A stretch of 64,000 nucleotides of DNA from JANMMJ01 sp964543235. Its GTDB lineage: Bacteria; Pseudomonadota; Alphaproteobacteria; Rhizobiales; Aestuariivirgaceae. How positions within the stretch are numbered: position 1 is the first letter of the stretch; each line of letters starts with the position of its first letter. The translations under genes were made by a program, and so were the position numbers. The stretch covers positions 1 through 64,000 of the forward strand of contig CAZIXE010000010.1 in the NCBI GenBank assembly GCA_964543235.1, read 5' to 3'. A model generated the notes under the pieces. It was not told the DNA's origin and made no database searches. It saw only the letters and a program-made list of their open reading frames with translations. This document shows, in pieces, positions 33,526 through 42,298 of this stretch.

Positions 33526-34098
33526 TCACTCTGGCGGCGCAACGCCGCTGCTCTGCGCTGTCTTCCAGTCCGGCGTGAAGCCGAGCACGTCCGCCTCCTT
33601 CGGGATGTTCGGATTGAACAGCCGTGCCTGCCACAGGCTGGCCTCGCCTGCGGCATCTCCCGCCTTGAGCCGCTTCACCCGGCAGAACATGCGGAAGCTC
33701 TGGGAATACTGCGCGAAGTCGAGCAGCACGTCTCTTGCCCTGATGAGCCGGGCGGCAGTCTCGGAACCTGGCCCGAACACCGCCGTCATCTGGTCGGCGA
33801 ACCGCTCCGGGAGCTGGAAATAGTCTGCCGCCATGTACTTGACGCCCGCTTCGCGCGCCTGCCGGGGATCGAAATGCTTTTGCATTTGGAACCGGAAATA
33901 GGCCGTGCTCTCCTCCGGTTCGGCGGGAATGATGAGGATGTTCATGGCCGGGAGGATAACCTCGCCCTTGCGGCTGACCACGCGGGGCCGCATCGCCGCC
34001 AGCGGCTGGCCGCCATACTCGCGCGCCGATATTTGCCGGATCCGGCACTGCCAGCCGAGAAACTGCAGCCGGAACATCTGGTTGCTGATCCGCTTCAT
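33526..34098 (-). CDS. Hypothetical protein
   Basis: 190 aa. I do not recognise a family. Contains conserved-looking blocks MNILIIPAEPEESTAYF, FDPRQAREAGVKYMAADYF and SLWQARLFNPNIPKEAD; no transmembrane segment. The N-terminal 50 residues before the internal Met at MNILII may or may not be translated. Convergent with the previous hypothetical gene (22 nt apart) and divergent from the trimethylamine monooxygenase gene. Confidence 0.55.
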   Translation of the reverse strand: MKRISNQMFRLQFLGWQCRIRQISAREYGGQPLAAMRPRVVSRKGEVILPAMNILIIPAEPEESTAYFRFQMQKHFDPRQAREAGVKYMAADYFQLPERFADQMTAVFGPGSETAARLIRARDVLLDFAQYSQSFRMFCRVKRLKAGDAAGEASLWQARLFNPNIPKEADVLGFTPDWKTAQSSGVAPPE

Positions 34099-34132
34099 CG
34101 CGCGGCGCTTTGTCCTTTACATAAAGGTATGG

Positions 34133-34159
34133 AATTGGGCTAATATTGGTCCAAATTGG
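34133..34159. promoter_or_regulatory. Candidate GntR-regulon operator upstream of tmm
   Basis: AATTGG (34133-34138), ATTGGT (34145-34150) within the palindrome TTGGTCCAA, and AATTGG (34154-34159), spacing 12 and 9 nt, overlapping a TAATAT (34141-34146) that could be a -10 box. This repeats the TTGGT motif of the array at 25040-25077. Confidence 0.5.
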
Positions 34160-34203
34160 ATTCCGCAAGCAAGTGATTCCAACCCAACGGAGGAAACTTT
34201 CGC

Positions 34204-35544
34204 ATGACACGTGTCGCCGTCATCGGAGCGGGCCCGTCCGGCCTTGCCGCCCTCAGGGCTTTCCAGTCTGCCAGGAAGAAGGGGGCAAAGATCCCCGATA
34301 TCGTCTGCTTCGAGAAGCAGGACGATTGGGGTGGGTTGTGGAAATACACCTGGCGCACCGGTCTCGACGAATACGGCGAACCCGTCCACTGCAGCATGTA
34401 CCGTTACCTGTGGTCGAACGGTCCGAAGGAGTGCCTCGAATTCGCCGACTACACGTTCGAGGAGCATTTCGGCAAGCCGATCGCCTCCTATCCGCCTCGC
34501 GCCGTCCTCTGGGACTACATCGTCGGCCGCGTCAAGAAGGCGGGCGTGCGCAAATGGATCCGGTTCAACTCGCCCGTCCGCATGGTCGAGTGGAACCGGA
34601 AGAAGAAGAAGTTCCACGTCACCGTCCACGACCGGGTCAAGGACCGGATGTACGCGGAAGACTTTGACTACGTCATCTGCGCCAGCGGTCACTTCTCGAC
34701 GCCGCATGTGCCCTATTTCGAGGGTCTCGACACCTTCAACGGCCGCGTCCTTCATGCCCATGATTTTCGTGACGCATTGGAGTTCAAGGGCAAAGATGTC
34801 ATGGTCATCGGCCGCAGCTATTCGGCCGAGGACATCGGCTCGCAATGCTGGAAATACGGCGCACGCTCGGTCACCGCGAGCTACCGCTCCCGGCCCATGG
34901 GCTTCAAGTGGCCCAAGAATTTCGAGGAGCGCCCGCTGCTCCAGAAGGTCGTCAACAAGACCGCGCACTTCAAGGATGGTTCGGCCAGGGAGGTTGATGC
35001 CATCATCCTGTGCACCGGCTACCTGCATCACTTCCCGTACCTGCCGGAAGACCTGCGCCTCAAGACTCACAACCGCATGTGGCCGCCCAATCTCTACAAG
35101 GGCGTCGTCTGGCAGGACAATCCGCGCTTCTTCTACATCGGCATGCAGGATCAGTTCTACACCTTCAACATGTTTGACGCCCAGGCCTGGTATGTTCGCG
35201 ACATCATCCTCGGCCGCATCAGATTGCCCAAGCCGGATGCCATGAAGAAGGACTGGAAGAAGTGGCTGAAGCGCGAGGAGAAACTTGCCGATGCCGAGCA
35301 GATGATCTGGTTCCAGGGTGACTATGTGAAGGAGCTGATCGAGGCGACCGATTACCCGACCTTTGACATTGAAGGCGTCAACAAGACCTTCATGGAGTGG
35401 GAACACCACAAGATGGAAGACATCATGGGCTTCCGCAACCACTCCTACCGCTCGCTGATGACTGGCACCATGTCGCCGCCGCACCACACGCCCTGGAAGG
35501 AGGCGCTGGACGACAGTCTCGAGGCCTACCTCGCCAACAAGTAA
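34204..35544 (+). CDS. tmm: Trimethylamine monooxygenase (bacterial FMO)
   Basis: 446 aa. Class B flavin monooxygenase: FAD loop GAGPSG (8-13), FMO fingerprint F178-x-G180...H184...F188 (FNGRVLHAHDF), NADPH loop GRSYSAED (203-210) and ILCTGYLHHFP. Sequence such as WRTGLDEYGEPVH, MYRYLWSNGPKECLEF (N72) and IMGFRNHSYRSLMTGTM matches my memory of Methylocella Tmm. It oxidises trimethylamine to trimethylamine N-oxide with NADPH and O2. ATG 34204 follows GGAGG. No TMAO demethylase (Tdm) follows; a 30-nt hairpin and a DJ-1-family gene do. Confidence 0.9.
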   Translation: MTRVAVIGAGPSGLAALRAFQSARKKGAKIPDIVCFEKQDDWGGLWKYTWRTGLDEYGEPVHCSMYRYLWSNGPKECLEFADYTFEEHFGKPIASYPPRAVLWDYIVGRVKKAGVRKWIRFNSPVRMVEWNRKKKKFHVTVHDRVKDRMYAEDFDYVICASGHFSTPHVPYFEGLDTFNGRVLHAHDFRDALEFKGKDVMVIGRSYSAEDIGSQCWKYGARSVTASYRSRPMGFKWPKNFEERPLLQKVVNKTAHFKDGSAREVDAIILCTGYLHHFPYLPEDLRLKTHNRMWPPNLYKGVVWQDNPRFFYIGMQDQFYTFNMFDAQAWYVRDIILGRIRLPKPDAMKKDWKKWLKREEKLADAEQMIWFQGDYVKELIEATDYPTFDIEGVNKTFMEWEHHKMEDIMGFRNHSYRSLMTGTMSPPHHTPWKEALDDSLEAYLANK

Positions 35545-35565
35545 GGCACTTTACCGGGCAAAGAA

Positions 35566-35595
35566 AAGGTGACAGGCTCGCCCGCCTGTCGCCTT
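35566..35595 (+). terminator. Strong hairpin between tmm and the DJ-1/PfpI gene
   Basis: 12-bp stem AAGGTGACAGGC (35566-35577) with GCCTGTCGCCTT (35584-35595), one G-U pair, loop of 6 nt, no long T tract. Lies 22 nt after the tmm stop. It may terminate part of the transcript or protect the tmm mRNA 3' end. Confidence 0.55.
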
Positions 35596-35613
35596 ATTCA
35601 ATGGGAGCCCAGC

Positions 35614-36369
35614 ATGAACAAGCCTCACGAGCCGTCCTCTGCTTACAATGCCGCCCTGGCGCGCATGCAGCAGTTCATGTCGCCATCGCCGGTGCCCTCG
35701 ATCTCGACCGAACTGCTTGTGACGGCCGACGGTGAACTCAACCGCGAACTCAACCATTTTCTGTTCGACCCGCCGTCGAATCCGAATCTGTTGAACGGCA
35801 AGACGATCGCCATCTGCTGCACCAATGGCGTGGAAGAGGTGGAGATTACCGGCTCGATCCGCTGGCTCACCGAGCATGGCGCCACCGTCCACATCGTCGC
35901 GCCGCGCATCGGCGAGTTCCACCCGACGCTCGGGCTGCGCTTCCCGCCCATCTGCGCAACTCACGTGCTGGCCATCCGCCTGATGGAAAACGCCGGCTGG
36001 CTGAAGATCGACCGCTATCTCGATGAAGCGAAGGTGGCCGACTATGACGCCGTGATCTTCCCCGGCGGGTGCTGGAACCCGGATGCGCTTCGCGCCGACC
36101 GGAATGCCCAGAAATTCGTGCAGGACATGCTGGCGGCGGGCAAGCCGACCTGCGGCATCTGCCACGGCCAGTGGGTGATGGTGAGCGCCGGCATCCTCAA
36201 GGGCAGGAAGGCCACCGCCGTCTGGAACATCCAGGTCGATCTCGCCAATGCCGGCGCCACGGTCCTCGACGAGCCTTGTGTCGTGGACGGCAACCTGATC
36301 ACGGCGCGCTTCCCCTATGATCTGCCGCGCATGATCGATGCCCTGGTGAAGCAGCTGGTCAAGGCCTGA
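35614..36369 (+). CDS. DJ-1/PfpI-family protein (class I amidotransferase-like)
   Basis: 251 aa. The family fold has nucleophile C183 in GICHGQ and supporting E76 (GVEEVEI), with FPGGCWNPDALR. About 55 N-terminal residues before the core (KTIAICCTNGVEEVEI) are extra and mostly Ser/Pro/Asn. DJ-1 members include chaperones, deglycases and hydratases; substrate is unknown. Immediately downstream of tmm on the same strand, so a methylated-amine role is possible (inference). The ATG at 35614 has GGGAG before it. Confidence 0.8.
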   Translation: MNKPHEPSSAYNAALARMQQFMSPSPVPSISTELLVTADGELNRELNHFLFDPPSNPNLLNGKTIAICCTNGVEEVEITGSIRWLTEHGATVHIVAPRIGEFHPTLGLRFPPICATHVLAIRLMENAGWLKIDRYLDEAKVADYDAVIFPGGCWNPDALRADRNAQKFVQDMLAAGKPTCGICHGQWVMVSAGILKGRKATAVWNIQVDLANAGATVLDEPCVVDGNLITARFPYDLPRMIDALVKQLVKA

Positions 36370-36373
36370 GCCG

Positions 36374-38365
36374 TCACAGCACGAGATCGGTAACGTCGAG
36401 CTTCGTCTCGGACTGGAGCCTGATCGACAGCTCGGCGATGCCATCGCCATTGATATCGCCGTTGAGCAGCGTGAAGCCGTCCCCGATCGCGAGGCGAAGT
36501 TCGCCGGCCGTTCCGGAGAAGGCGCTGGTGACGATGAAGGTGAAGGCGTTGTTGCCCGCTTTGTCGCTGCGGGCATCGATGGTGTGCAGATCGATGATGT
36601 CGCCGCCGGACAGGCTGAAGCCTTCGATGCGGTCGCGCCCGGACGGGCTGGATTGCATGACCGAACCATAGACATAGGTGTCGGCGCCGCTGCCGCCGCG
36701 CATGAGATCGGCGCCCGCCCCGCCGCTCAGCAGGTCATCGCCCGATCCGCCATCGAGCGTGTCGTTGCCGCCGCCACCGGCGAGCCGGTTGTTCCCGGAT
36801 GTGCCGTCGATGATGTTCGCAAGGGCATTGCCCGTGCCGTTGATGTTGGCGATTCCTGTGAGGTCGAGATGTTCGACATTGCCTGGCAGGCGAAAATCGA
36901 TCGAGGCCAGCACGGTGTCCTTGCCGCCATTTGCGAGATCGATGATGCGGCACATTGCATCCCGGACGATGTAGGTATCATTGCCGGCCCCGCCTGCCAG
37001 GCGGTCGGCTCCCGTACCGCCATCGAGAGTGTCGGCGCCGCCGCGCCCGAAGAAGTGGTCCGTCTCGATTCCACCCGTCAGGAGATCGGCTCCGGACGTG
37101 CCGGTCATCACCAGCAGCGTGCTTCCATTGACGAGCCTGAGGTCACCGCGCACCTGGCCGCCGATGACATTGTTGATGATGGCGTTGAAGCCGGTTCCCT
37201 CCGCCGCCTCCTCGATCCCATAGCGCGATGCGAAGGCGCCATCCGACACGATGATGTTGCCGGCAATCAGCACATGGCTGCCGGCGAACAGCGAAGCCGT
37301 TGTGGTGTCGGGATAGGATTGGATCGCCACCGCCGAATAGAGATCGTTGCCCGCCTGCGAATTGTTGGCGATGGTCGAGTTCTGCACCGTGATGAAGGAC
37401 GAACCGAGGATGCGCACGCCATAGCCCAGGTTGTCATGAATGTCGGCATTGTCGATGAGGACATGGCTGGACATCTGCACCTGGATGCCGGCCCGGACAT
37501 TCGCGTAATACTCGCCACCGGAGATCACGATGTTGGAGGGACCCGGAATATCCTCGCTGCCGCGCTGTACGATGATGCCGCTGCCGCCCGTGGCGCCGCC
37601 GCCATTGCCATAGGCGATGTTGTTCAGCATCAGGAAATCGTTTGTGGTCGTCGTGATATTGAAGCCATGCCGGTCATTGTTGTACGCGACATTGCCCTCA
37701 TACTGGCCGTCGATCACATAGTCGGCGACGAATCCGTCAAGTCCGTTCCCGTGCGCGATGCAGTCTTTGATCAGCAGCCGTTCGGTGCGCTCGTGCGGAT
37801 CGAAGCCATAACCGGAGCAGTCGCGCGCCTCGACCCTGAGCAGATAGACATCGCTGTCGGTGATGGCCTCGCCCGGCGTTCCGCCCGAAAAGAACGCATC
37901 GACCTTGCCCCCGGCGTTGCTGCGGTTGCCGTCAAGCGTGATGTCGGCCACACCGTAATTGACCGTCGCTTCACCATGCGGTGACCGGACGATCCCGGTG
38001 AACTTGACCGTGTTGCTGTCCAGCACCCGGAGCACGGTTTCTCCCATGCCATCGCCCTTGAGAAACACGTTGCTGCGCAGTTGCAGCCCGCCCGGCTCGT
38101 CGGGGTTCTTGCCGATCCCATAGGTGCCGGCGGGGATGTAGACGATGCCGCCACCGGCGGCATGTGCCGCATCGATCGCCCCCTGGATGGCCGCCCGGCT
38201 GTCGACGGCGGGATCGCCGCTGGCGCCAAAATCGCGGACATCATAGACATCCGGCCCGGCAGGGGCGCCCTCTGCAAAGAAGGCGGCAGGTGGATCGTAG
38301 TCATAGTCCGGCCGCACGCTAATCCCGTCGGCACTGGTGATGGCGCCCGCTGTCGGCTCTGGCAT
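36374..38365 (-). CDS. AlgE-type mannuronan C5-epimerase with RTX repeats
   Basis: 663 aa. Residues 38-420 are a right-handed beta-helix A-module; the mannuronan C5-epimerase active site is intact: Y186, D189, H191 (YGFDPHE) and R232, H233 (NDRHGFN), with LDGNRSNAGGKVDAFF, DGFVADY and NNVAYGNG-type blocks as in Azotobacter AlgE. Two sets of nonapeptide RTX calcium repeats (about 425-470 and 545-600, e.g. GGAGNDT, GGSGADT) replace the usual R-module, and a type I secretion tail ends in LDVTDLVL. It should convert mannuronate to guluronate in extracellular alginate-like polymer. No alginate synthesis genes are near. ATG 38365 is preceded by GGGAG. Confidence 0.85.
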   Translation of the reverse strand: MPEPTAGAITSADGISVRPDYDYDPPAAFFAEGAPAGPDVYDVRDFGASGDPAVDSRAAIQGAIDAAHAAGGGIVYIPAGTYGIGKNPDEPGGLQLRSNVFLKGDGMGETVLRVLDSNTVKFTGIVRSPHGEATVNYGVADITLDGNRSNAGGKVDAFFSGGTPGEAITDSDVYLLRVEARDCSGYGFDPHERTERLLIKDCIAHGNGLDGFVADYVIDGQYEGNVAYNNDRHGFNITTTTNDFLMLNNIAYGNGGGATGGSGIIVQRGSEDIPGPSNIVISGGEYYANVRAGIQVQMSSHVLIDNADIHDNLGYGVRILGSSFITVQNSTIANNSQAGNDLYSAVAIQSYPDTTTASLFAGSHVLIAGNIIVSDGAFASRYGIEEAAEGTGFNAIINNVIGGQVRGDLRLVNGSTLLVMTGTSGADLLTGGIETDHFFGRGGADTLDGGTGADRLAGGAGNDTYIVRDAMCRIIDLANGGKDTVLASIDFRLPGNVEHLDLTGIANINGTGNALANIIDGTSGNNRLAGGGGNDTLDGGSGDDLLSGGAGADLMRGGSGADTYVYGSVMQSSPSGRDRIEGFSLSGGDIIDLHTIDARSDKAGNNAFTFIVTSAFSGTAGELRLAIGDGFTLLNGDINGDGIAELSIRLQSETKLDVTDLVL

Positions 38366-38533
38366 TGGTTCTCCCTGTCCGCGGGCACGCTGTACCACAC
38401 GCAGAGCTGGCATGACCCTGCGGAACTGCCTTATGTTTAGCTACCCGTTAACGGCCGCCTTGGCAGGGCCTGTGAGCAGGGTGGCAATTCTGTATCATTG
38501 CTGTCATTTGAGTTCCGGCCGGCATCACGATCG

Positions 38534-40213
38534 ATGAAGATTCCCGCTTCAGGCACGCTTTCCCAGCGCTTGCGCCTTGCGACCGGTCTGGTGCTCTTTG
38601 CCTATGTGGTGACCCATCTCGGAAACCACGCTTTGGGCCTCGTCGACGTCGAGACCATGCAGCTGGCGCGCAAGTACCGGCTCATGGTCACGCGGTCCTA
38701 TCCGGGCCAGGCGATCCTGATCGGCGCCGCCCTCACCCATCTGGGCCTCGGCGTTTACAAGTTCCTCGAACGCCGTACGCTCCGCATCAGCATTCCCGAA
38801 ATCATCCAGCTGAGCTTCGGGCTGCTGATCCCCCTCATGCTCATGCGTCACATCCTGGGCATGCGGGGCGCCAAGTTCTTCTTCGATGTCGACGACAACT
38901 ACTATTACGCGCTTTGGGTCATGTGGCCGGCTGAAGGCCTGTGGCAGGCAACGCTCATCCTGCTGGCCTGGGTCCATTGCTGGATCGGCCTGTTCCACTG
39001 GCTGCGCCTGAAGCCCTGGTTCCTGAAGGCCAGAGCATTCTTCGTGACCTTCGTGGTGCTTTGGCCCGTGCTCGGCTATGCGGGTTTTGTCATGGCCGCG
39101 CGTGTCGTCCAGCTCGAGACCGAGTTCGACTATCCTTTCACCGATGAGCAGTTCGCGTTCCTGGACAGGGCCATGCGCATCGCCCTCTATGGCTATGGTG
39201 CCTTTCTGGTGCTGCTGGTGATGGTCCGCGTGGTCCGCGCCGGCATCGAGCGCCTGCTGCCCCGCATTGCTGTCGCCTATGCCGGTGGCCCGACCTTGCG
39301 GGTGCCGGTCGGCTACACGCTGCTCGAGGTCAGCCGCATGCACGACGTGCCGCATGCATCGATCTGCGGTGGCCGCGCCCGCTGCTCGACCTGCCGCGTG
39401 CGAATCCTGCAGGGACTGGAACAACTGCCTGAACCCGGGCCGGCTGAGCGGCGGGTGCTCGAGCGGATTGGCGCTGCCGTCAATGTCCGCCTCGCATGCC
39501 AGCTCCGGCCCAGGACCGATGTTTCGATCGCAACGCTCTTGCCGGCGCAGCGCACCTGGTTTCTCGAGTCGGCGCTCTACGACAAGTACTATTGGGGCGT
39601 GGAAGAGCAGGTCACGATCATGTTCTGTGATCTACGTGGCTTCACCGCACTGTCCGAGAAGCGGCTGCCGTTCGATGTCGTCTTTATCCTCAATCAGTAT
39701 CTCAGCCGGCTTACCGAAATCATTGAAGATGCAGGTGGTTATGTCGACAAGTTCATCGGGGACGGAGTCATGGCGATCTTTGGCATCGGCCAGCCCGTCG
39801 AGGTCGGTGCGCGCCAGGCGCTGGCCGCCGCCCGGGCGACTGGCGGCATTCTCGAGGCGCTGAATGTCAGCCTCGGCGCGGACTTGCCCGAGCCCCTCAA
39901 CATCGCCATCGGTATCGATACCGGCACCGTCATTCTGGGTCGCATCGGCTCTGCCGAGAAGGAGCATGGGGCGCGCCACATCACGGCGTTGGGGGATACG
40001 GTCAACAGTGCGAGCCGCCTCGAGGTTGCATGCCGCGACCTCGACGCCCAGCTTCTCATTTCCAGGCGTACGCTGCAGGCGGCAGGAATGAAAGAAGCCA
40101 ATGCCGAATATATCACCATTGCTGTCCGCGGCCGGCGCGAACCCTTGGAGGTTTTGCCTGTTTCTTGGGCAATAGATTCGCCGAATCCTCCTCAAACCCT
40201 TCAAACCGCCTGA
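38534..40213 (+). CDS. Membrane-anchored 2Fe-2S/nucleotide cyclase fusion protein
   Basis: 559 aa. Residues 1-240 have six or so hydrophobic helices with conserved-looking His (H28, H32, H69, H106, H148, H155), like a quinol/haem-binding cytochrome b; 250-330 is a 2Fe-2S ferredoxin domain (C278, C284, C287, C322); 355-540 is a class III adenylate/guanylate cyclase domain (FCDLRGFTALSE with D366; IGDGVMAIFG with D410; GDTVNSASRLE). A redox-responsive cAMP or cGMP synthase is inferred. Start ATG 38534; a longer frame begins 38498. Confidence 0.85.
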   Translation: MKIPASGTLSQRLRLATGLVLFAYVVTHLGNHALGLVDVETMQLARKYRLMVTRSYPGQAILIGAALTHLGLGVYKFLERRTLRISIPEIIQLSFGLLIPLMLMRHILGMRGAKFFFDVDDNYYYALWVMWPAEGLWQATLILLAWVHCWIGLFHWLRLKPWFLKARAFFVTFVVLWPVLGYAGFVMAARVVQLETEFDYPFTDEQFAFLDRAMRIALYGYGAFLVLLVMVRVVRAGIERLLPRIAVAYAGGPTLRVPVGYTLLEVSRMHDVPHASICGGRARCSTCRVRILQGLEQLPEPGPAERRVLERIGAAVNVRLACQLRPRTDVSIATLLPAQRTWFLESALYDKYYWGVEEQVTIMFCDLRGFTALSEKRLPFDVVFILNQYLSRLTEIIEDAGGYVDKFIGDGVMAIFGIGQPVEVGARQALAAARATGGILEALNVSLGADLPEPLNIAIGIDTGTVILGRIGSAEKEHGARHITALGDTVNSASRLEVACRDLDAQLLISRRTLQAAGMKEANAEYITIAVRGRREPLEVLPVSWAIDSPNPPQTLQTA

Positions 40214-40276
40214 TTTGGTTGACCATTTGTGACCAATTTCATACCGATTGACACCGGATTGGTTGCGGATCACTAT
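40214..40276 (+). promoter_or_regulatory. Candidate promoter with TTGGT-type operators before amino-acid permease
   Basis: TTGACA (40248-40253), exactly 17 nt, CACTAT (40271-40276) is a good sigma-70 promoter. ATTGGT (40258-40263) lies inside the spacer; upstream are TTTGGT (40214-40219) and the inverted ACCAAT (40232-40237). The motif matches the arrays before the GntR gene and tmm. A 228-nt leader with a GC-rich segment of no recognised structure follows before the permease. Confidence 0.5.
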
Positions 40277-40504
40277 CTGTCCCGGGTCGGGGAAGTTGGG
40301 GGCGCGGGATGGACAAGCGATCAGACAAAGCATCGTCCGCCTCGCTGCTGTTCCCGGGGATGTCTGAACAGTCGGCGGCTGCCCTGATATTTCCCGGATG
40401 TCCCCGCCTCCGGCCTGACACCAGCTCGACTTGCGGCACCGCCCGCCCGCCCGCGGGGACCGGGCTCGCCGCCAAACAAACAATCACACAAGGAGGAACT
40501 GCCA

Positions 40505-42298
40505 ATGGCAGTGGTTGCTGAGGCCACCGGCGTGGCCAAACCTGGCTCGGGCGAACTGATCCGGGCCATTGACTGGAAGGATACGTTCTGGGTCGTCAGC
40601 GGCGTAATTCCGCTCGTCCTGTTTTCGATCGGCGGCATTGCCGGCACCACCGGCAAGCTGGCCTTCCTGGTGTGGGCCATCTCGGTCATCATGGGCTTTT
40701 TCCAGTCCTTCACCTATGCCGAGATCGCCGGCCTCTATCCCAACAAGTCGGGCGGCGCCTCGGTCTATGGCGCCACTGCCTGGCTGAAGTACTCGAAGTT
40801 CATCGCGCCGCTGTCGGTCTGGTGCAACTGGTTCGCCTGGTCGCCGGTGCTGTCGCTCGGCTGCGTGCTTGCCGCCGGCTACATCCTCAATGCGCTGTTT
40901 CCGATACCCACTGCCGACGCGCCGGCGGTACAGGCCTGGATACAGGCCAATGCCGCCTCGATCACCGCCGACTCGCCGCGTGTCGCCGAATGGCTCGCCG
41001 ATGCGGCCAACGCCGGCAAGACGGCACCGGACGCGATTGCCGCGCTGTTGGCCCAGGATGGTGTCGCAGCCCTGACCCCGGCGATCCGCAATTGGGAACT
41101 CCTGAGTTTCCAGGTACCGGGCATCGGCATGGCTCATATCAATGCCTACTTTGTGATTGGCGCGCTGATCATGCTGATCGTCTTCATGATTCAGGACCGC
41201 GGTATCATGCGCACCGCCAGTGTCCAGAAAATCATGGGCATCCTCGTCATCGTGCCGATGGTAGTGATCGGCATCTGGCCGATCATTACCGGCTCCATCA
41301 ACTACTCGAACTTCACCAACCTTGTTCCTCCCGATCAGGCCTATTCGGCGGCTCCCGGGGCATGGAGTATTGGCGGCTGGACGCTGTTCCTAGGCGGGCT
41401 CTACATCGCGGCCTGGTCGACCTATGCCTTCGAGACCGCCGTCTGCTACACGCGCGAATTCAAGAACCCCGCCACCGACACCGTGAAGGCGATCGTCGCT
41501 GCCGGCCTCTTTGCCGTTGCCATGTACATCCTGATTCCCTTTGCTTTCCAGGGTGTGCTTGGCGTTGAGGGCATGCTGGCCGCGCCCATCGTCGACGGAT
41601 CCGGCATCGGTGAAGCGCTTGCCGGCCTTGTCAATGGCGGACCCGTGATCACCCAGATCCTGGTCATGCTGATGATCGTGGCGCTGCTGCTTGCCATCAT
41701 GACCGCCATGGCGGGTTCCTCGCGCACGCTGTACCAGGCGTCGCGCGATGGCTGGCTGCCGCGCTATCTCAATCACGTGAACAGCCACGGCGCGCCCAAC
41801 CGCGCCATGTGGACCGACTTTGGTTTCAACATCATCCTGCTGGCCCTTGCCTCCGACCCGGTCGGCTACTTCTTCGTGCTGGCCGTCTCGAATGTTGGCT
41901 ACATCATCTTCAATTTCCTCAACCTCAATGCCGGCTGGATCCACCGCATCGATTCCGGTCACATCAAGCGGCCGTGGAAGGCGCCGACCTGGCTTATCGG
42001 CTTCAACACCATGCTTGCCTTCGTCAACGCCCTCTTCCTCGGCGCCGGCGCCAAGGTGTGGGGCTATGAGACCGCCCTGTGGTGGGGACTGGCATTTGCC
42101 GCCCTCATCCTTCCGGTCTTTGCCTTCCGCCACTATGTCCAGGACGCCGGCAGGTTCCCGCCCAATGCGCTGGAGGATCTGGGGCTGACCGGCGGTGATC
42201 TGGGCGTGAGGAGGGCGGGCATCCTGCCATACCTCGCACTTGCCGCAGGCATGGTCGTGGTCTTGTGGGCCAACTGGTTCTTCGTGCTGCCTGGCTAG
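40505..42298 (+). CDS. APC-family amino acid permease
   Basis: 597 aa with about 12-14 hydrophobic helices and the APC hallmark GGIAGTTGKLAFLVWAIS near the start (about 38-55) and a GGASVYG motif. A 90-residue Ala/Asp-rich loop between about residues 130 and 215 (PTADAPAVQAWIQ to ALTPAIRNW) is an unusual insertion, perhaps periplasmic. Members move amino acids, polyamines or ethanolamine. A TTGGT-containing promoter suggests it belongs to the methylated-amine regulon and could carry amines or gamma-glutamylmethylamide (inference). AGGAGGAACTG precedes the ATG. Confidence 0.85.
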   Translation: MAVVAEATGVAKPGSGELIRAIDWKDTFWVVSGVIPLVLFSIGGIAGTTGKLAFLVWAISVIMGFFQSFTYAEIAGLYPNKSGGASVYGATAWLKYSKFIAPLSVWCNWFAWSPVLSLGCVLAAGYILNALFPIPTADAPAVQAWIQANAASITADSPRVAEWLADAANAGKTAPDAIAALLAQDGVAALTPAIRNWELLSFQVPGIGMAHINAYFVIGALIMLIVFMIQDRGIMRTASVQKIMGILVIVPMVVIGIWPIITGSINYSNFTNLVPPDQAYSAAPGAWSIGGWTLFLGGLYIAAWSTYAFETAVCYTREFKNPATDTVKAIVAAGLFAVAMYILIPFAFQGVLGVEGMLAAPIVDGSGIGEALAGLVNGGPVITQILVMLMIVALLLAIMTAMAGSSRTLYQASRDGWLPRYLNHVNSHGAPNRAMWTDFGFNIILLALASDPVGYFFVLAVSNVGYIIFNFLNLNAGWIHRIDSGHIKRPWKAPTWLIGFNTMLAFVNALFLGAGAKVWGYETALWWGLAFAALILPVFAFRHYVQDAGRFPPNALEDLGLTGGDLGVRRAGILPYLALAAGMVVVLWANWFFVLPG

